This document shows positions 13,735 through 15,584 of a DNA stretch of 15,584 nucleotides, piece by piece. This DNA comes from Pseudomonadota bacterium. GTDB taxonomy: Bacteria > Myxococcota_A > Bradymonadia > UBA4248. The notes under the pieces were generated by a model. That model was not told the origin of the DNA and ran no database searches. It saw only the letters and a program-made list of their open reading frames with translations. Numbering within the stretch: the first letter of the stretch is position 1; each line of letters starts with the position of its first letter. The DNA is taken from contig WQTY01000009.1 in NCBI GenBank assembly GCA_009786045.1, positions 1 through 15,584 on the forward strand, read 5' to 3'. A program made the translations under genes and the position numbers.

Positions 13735-14727
13735 ATGTCTGAAAAATACCTCCTCGGCTTTGACGTCGGCGGAACCAATGCCCGATGCGCACTCATCCTG
13801 AATAACGCAGGACAGTTTCGAATTCTCAGCACACAAAAACATGCCATCCGTGCCGCCCGCTCACCCAGAGATATCGCCTCCCTCATTCGGCACATCCTCG
13901 AAACCAACATCGCCGACAATGACCTCAATGCCAATGATATCGCAGGCATCGGCATCGCACTGGCAGGGCAAATCGACATTGATGAACACACCGTCATCAA
14001 CGCCCCCAACCTCGACTGGCACCACGTTAACTTCTACGACATTCTCCTCGCCGAACTCCACAGCCTTGCCCCACACATCACGGTCAGAATCGCAAACGAT
14101 CTCAACGCCATTGCATGGGGGGAATACAACTTCGGTGCTGCACGGCAACTCAAAAATCTCCTCGCCGTCTATGTCGGAACCGGCATCGGCGCCGGAATCA
14201 TCATCGACGGCAAGCTCATGCTGGGCGCCAACAACGTCAGCGGAGAAATCGGGCATTCAAAATTCCCAAACCTTCACAACCTGCCCTGCGGATGCGGACA
14301 ACACGGATGCGTCGAAGCCTTCGCTGGCGGAAAAGCCATCGAATACAGAATATTGCATGACATCCAAATCGGCACTGTCTCCAGAGCTGACCTCGAACTC
14401 GGGCCAGACGAACACCCCACCGCCCGCACCATCGAACAGGCCTGCAAACGCGACCTTCCCTATGCCATCCATTTCTGGAAAGAAACTTCACATGTCCTCG
14501 GAGCGCTCATCGCAAACGCCATCTCACTGCTCAACCCGGATGCACTGCTATTGGGCGGCGGCGTCATACAGGGCTGTCCCAAACTTACCGCCATGATCAT
14601 TGAGCATATCATGCAATTCGCCCCAAAAGCTGCCACCGCAAACCTGCAGCTCATTAAACCCGCCCTGCACGACGACGCCGGAACCCTCGGCGCCGCTCTC
14701 CTGTGCTCAAACACCACCATGCCCTGA
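13735..14727 (+). CDS. ROK-family glucokinase-like sugar kinase
   Basis: This is a 330-aa protein, a normal length for the family. It should phosphorylate glucose or a related sugar with ATP in the cytoplasm. The phosphate-binding DVGGTN starts at residue 10. The catalytic Asp is in ANDLNAIAWGE (D122). GTGIGAG (148-154) and the ROK signature GEIGH follow. The structural zinc site is complete: H174 with C185, C187 and C192 in CGCGQHGCVE. LLLGGGVIQG (272-280) is the late nucleotide-binding loop. ATG 13735 places DVGGTN at the usual distance from the N-terminus; AGG eight bases upstream is a weak ribosome site. It lies between the ExbD-like protein gene and the PSP1 gene on the same strand. ROK kinases also include allose, ManNAc and fructose kinases, so the exact sugar is not certain. 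Confidence 0.93.
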   Translation: MSEKYLLGFDVGGTNARCALILNNAGQFRILSTQKHAIRAARSPRDIASLIRHILETNIADNDLNANDIAGIGIALAGQIDIDEHTVINAPNLDWHHVNFYDILLAELHSLAPHITVRIANDLNAIAWGEYNFGAARQLKNLLAVYVGTGIGAGIIIDGKLMLGANNVSGEIGHSKFPNLHNLPCGCGQHGCVEAFAGGKAIEYRILHDIQIGTVSRADLELGPDEHPTARTIEQACKRDLPYAIHFWKETSHVLGALIANAISLLNPDALLLGGGVIQGCPKLTAMIIEHIMQFAPKAATANLQLIKPALHDDAGTLGAALLCSNTTMP

Positions 14728-14793
14728 GTTCTCACCCGCAAATCTCTTGCCACAACGCAACGTGGCGCCATGAGGCAAAACAAAGGTCTACCC

Positions 14794-15584
14794 ATGTCAC
14801 ATCATATGCCTCTGCACACAAACACAGAGGCCACACAAAACGAACACCGCGAACGCGAAGCCGATCATCCCTCCGAATGTTCGGAACCATCAGAACAAAC
14901 ATGCCACGGCGATAAACCCGTACGAGATCGCCGTGAAAAATTTGAACATACGCGCGATACACTCGACAGCACCCCAAAAACTTCAAATCACGAACAACGA
15001 AAAAACACCCCTGCTGCACGATTCGGCAACCCAAAACCCGGCACGAGAAAGCGCCACGCAGCCTCCAGCACACAAGAAGCCAAACAGGACGGAAAAAGAA
15101 CCCGACAGCCCTTCGACGGAAAAGAACGACTCTACGAAGTCATCAAGGTCAGGCTCGTACGCTCACAACGGCTCATTGAAGTCAACACAAACGAAAAAAA
15201 AATCATGCCAAACATGACGGTACTCGTGCGCGTGCACAGAAACGTCCTGCTTGCCACCACCATCGGACACCGATACAGACGCGTTGCTGAAATCAACGCC
15301 CTCCCCTACATCCTGCGCCACGCCAATGCACAGGATGTGGAAATTGACCGGCAAAATCAAGCCATCGAAAAACGCGCTCAGGAACTGGCCACTACCTACG
15401 CGCTTGATCACGCTCTCCAAATGAAGGTCCTGTCTGCCGACCTGAGCCACGACCACAAAAATATCACCATCAACTTCGCCTCTGATGTCCGGGTCGATTT
15501 CCGCGAGATGGTCGCCTTCCTGGCCTCCCACCTGAAATTGCACGTCGAAATGTACCAACTCGGCTTGCGAAACGGCACCGGCCT
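14794..15584 (+). CDS. PSP1-domain protein, RicT/YaaT type (3' end outside window)
   Basis: The frame stays open from ATG 14794 to the right edge, 263 codons. Residues 1-110 are a hydrophilic, charged leader (many His, Glu, Lys, Arg) with no fold visible. The PSP1 region begins near 112 (LYEVIKVRLVRSQRLIEVNT) and reaches the conserved core KVLSADLSHDHKNITINF, then VDFREMVAFLASHL and LGLRNGTG at the edge. In this family the missing part carries a GG.G.CG....CC cluster. In Bacillus RicT acts with RicA and RicF in RNA processing by RNase Y; in non-sporulating bacteria the role is less clear. ATG 14794 has AAAGGT about six bases upstream. ATG 14770 is in frame but has no ribosome site. It lies 66 bases after the kinase gene. 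Confidence 0.88.
   Translation, partial: MSHHMPLHTNTEATQNEHREREADHPSECSEPSEQTCHGDKPVRDRREKFEHTRDTLDSTPKTSNHEQRKNTPAARFGNPKPGTRKRHAASSTQEAKQDGKRTRQPFDGKERLYEVIKVRLVRSQRLIEVNTNEKKIMPNMTVLVRVHRNVLLATTIGHRYRRVAEINALPYILRHANAQDVEIDRQNQAIEKRAQELATTYALDHALQMKVLSADLSHDHKNITINFASDVRVDFREMVAFLASHLKLHVEMYQLGLRNGTG

Noticed and set aside
13841..14596. 251-aa Ser/Thr/Pro-rich + strand frame inside the kinase gene
   Set aside because: It is an out-of-frame shadow of a complete ROK kinase with all motifs.
14770..14793. Upstream in-frame ATG at 14770 as the start of the PSP1 protein
   Set aside because: No ribosome site precedes it, while AAAGGT precedes ATG 14794; the choice is not certain.

Overview
The window looks like chromosomal DNA of a Gram-negative bacterium of the myxobacterial or bradymonad type (former Deltaproteobacteria). 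Several traits point that way together. There is a very Cys-rich lipoprotein beside the end of a paralogue. There is a TPR protein whose tail has the Cys / hydrophobic segment / Arg layout of a MYXO-CTERM-like sorting signal. There is an N-terminal four-Cys zinc ribbon joined to a low-complexity linker, one membrane span and an ExbD-like domain. Signal peptides, lipoprotein signals and an apparent outer-membrane barrel show a two-membrane envelope. No rRNA, tRNA, transposase or CRISPR array was seen.

Bases 1-5344 look like an accessory, surface or secretion region. On the + strand are the C-terminus of a Cys-rich protein (2-250), a 630-aa Cys-rich lipoprotein (269-2161) and a small membrane protein with a signal peptide (2280-2843). 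Converging on these from the - strand is a two-gene unit. A 542-aa putative zinc metallopeptidase (HEIAH motif, no signal peptide) is followed 9 bases later by a lipoprotein whose last roughly 55 residues are encoded by a dispersed-repeat-like sequence. Bases 5345-5793 hold no gene: a promoter-like sequence for the peptidase and then about 300 bases of closely packed GC-rich hairpins.

Bases 5794-11629 are all on the - strand. In transcription order they are an outer-membrane protein with a strong intrinsic terminator, a TPR protein, and DNA polymerase I (polA). polA overlaps the end of the TPR gene by 14 bases. The polymerase keeps its 5' nuclease and polymerase motifs but has lost the 3'-5' exonuclease residues, so it should not proofread. 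Bases 11630-12071 are a divergent intergenic region with CCAAT-type repeats.

Bases 12072-15584 are a co-directional + strand set: the zinc-ribbon/ExbD-like membrane protein, a ROK-family glucokinase, and the start of a PSP1/RicT-type protein cut by the window edge. By eye, base composition and codon use become more GC-rich and C-ending beyond about 5.4 kb, so the left third may have a different history from the housekeeping part.

The most promising candidate for an undescribed system is the metallopeptidase and lipoprotein pair. Next in interest are the Cys-rich paralogue pair with its shared C-terminal module, and the hairpin-rich element beside polA.
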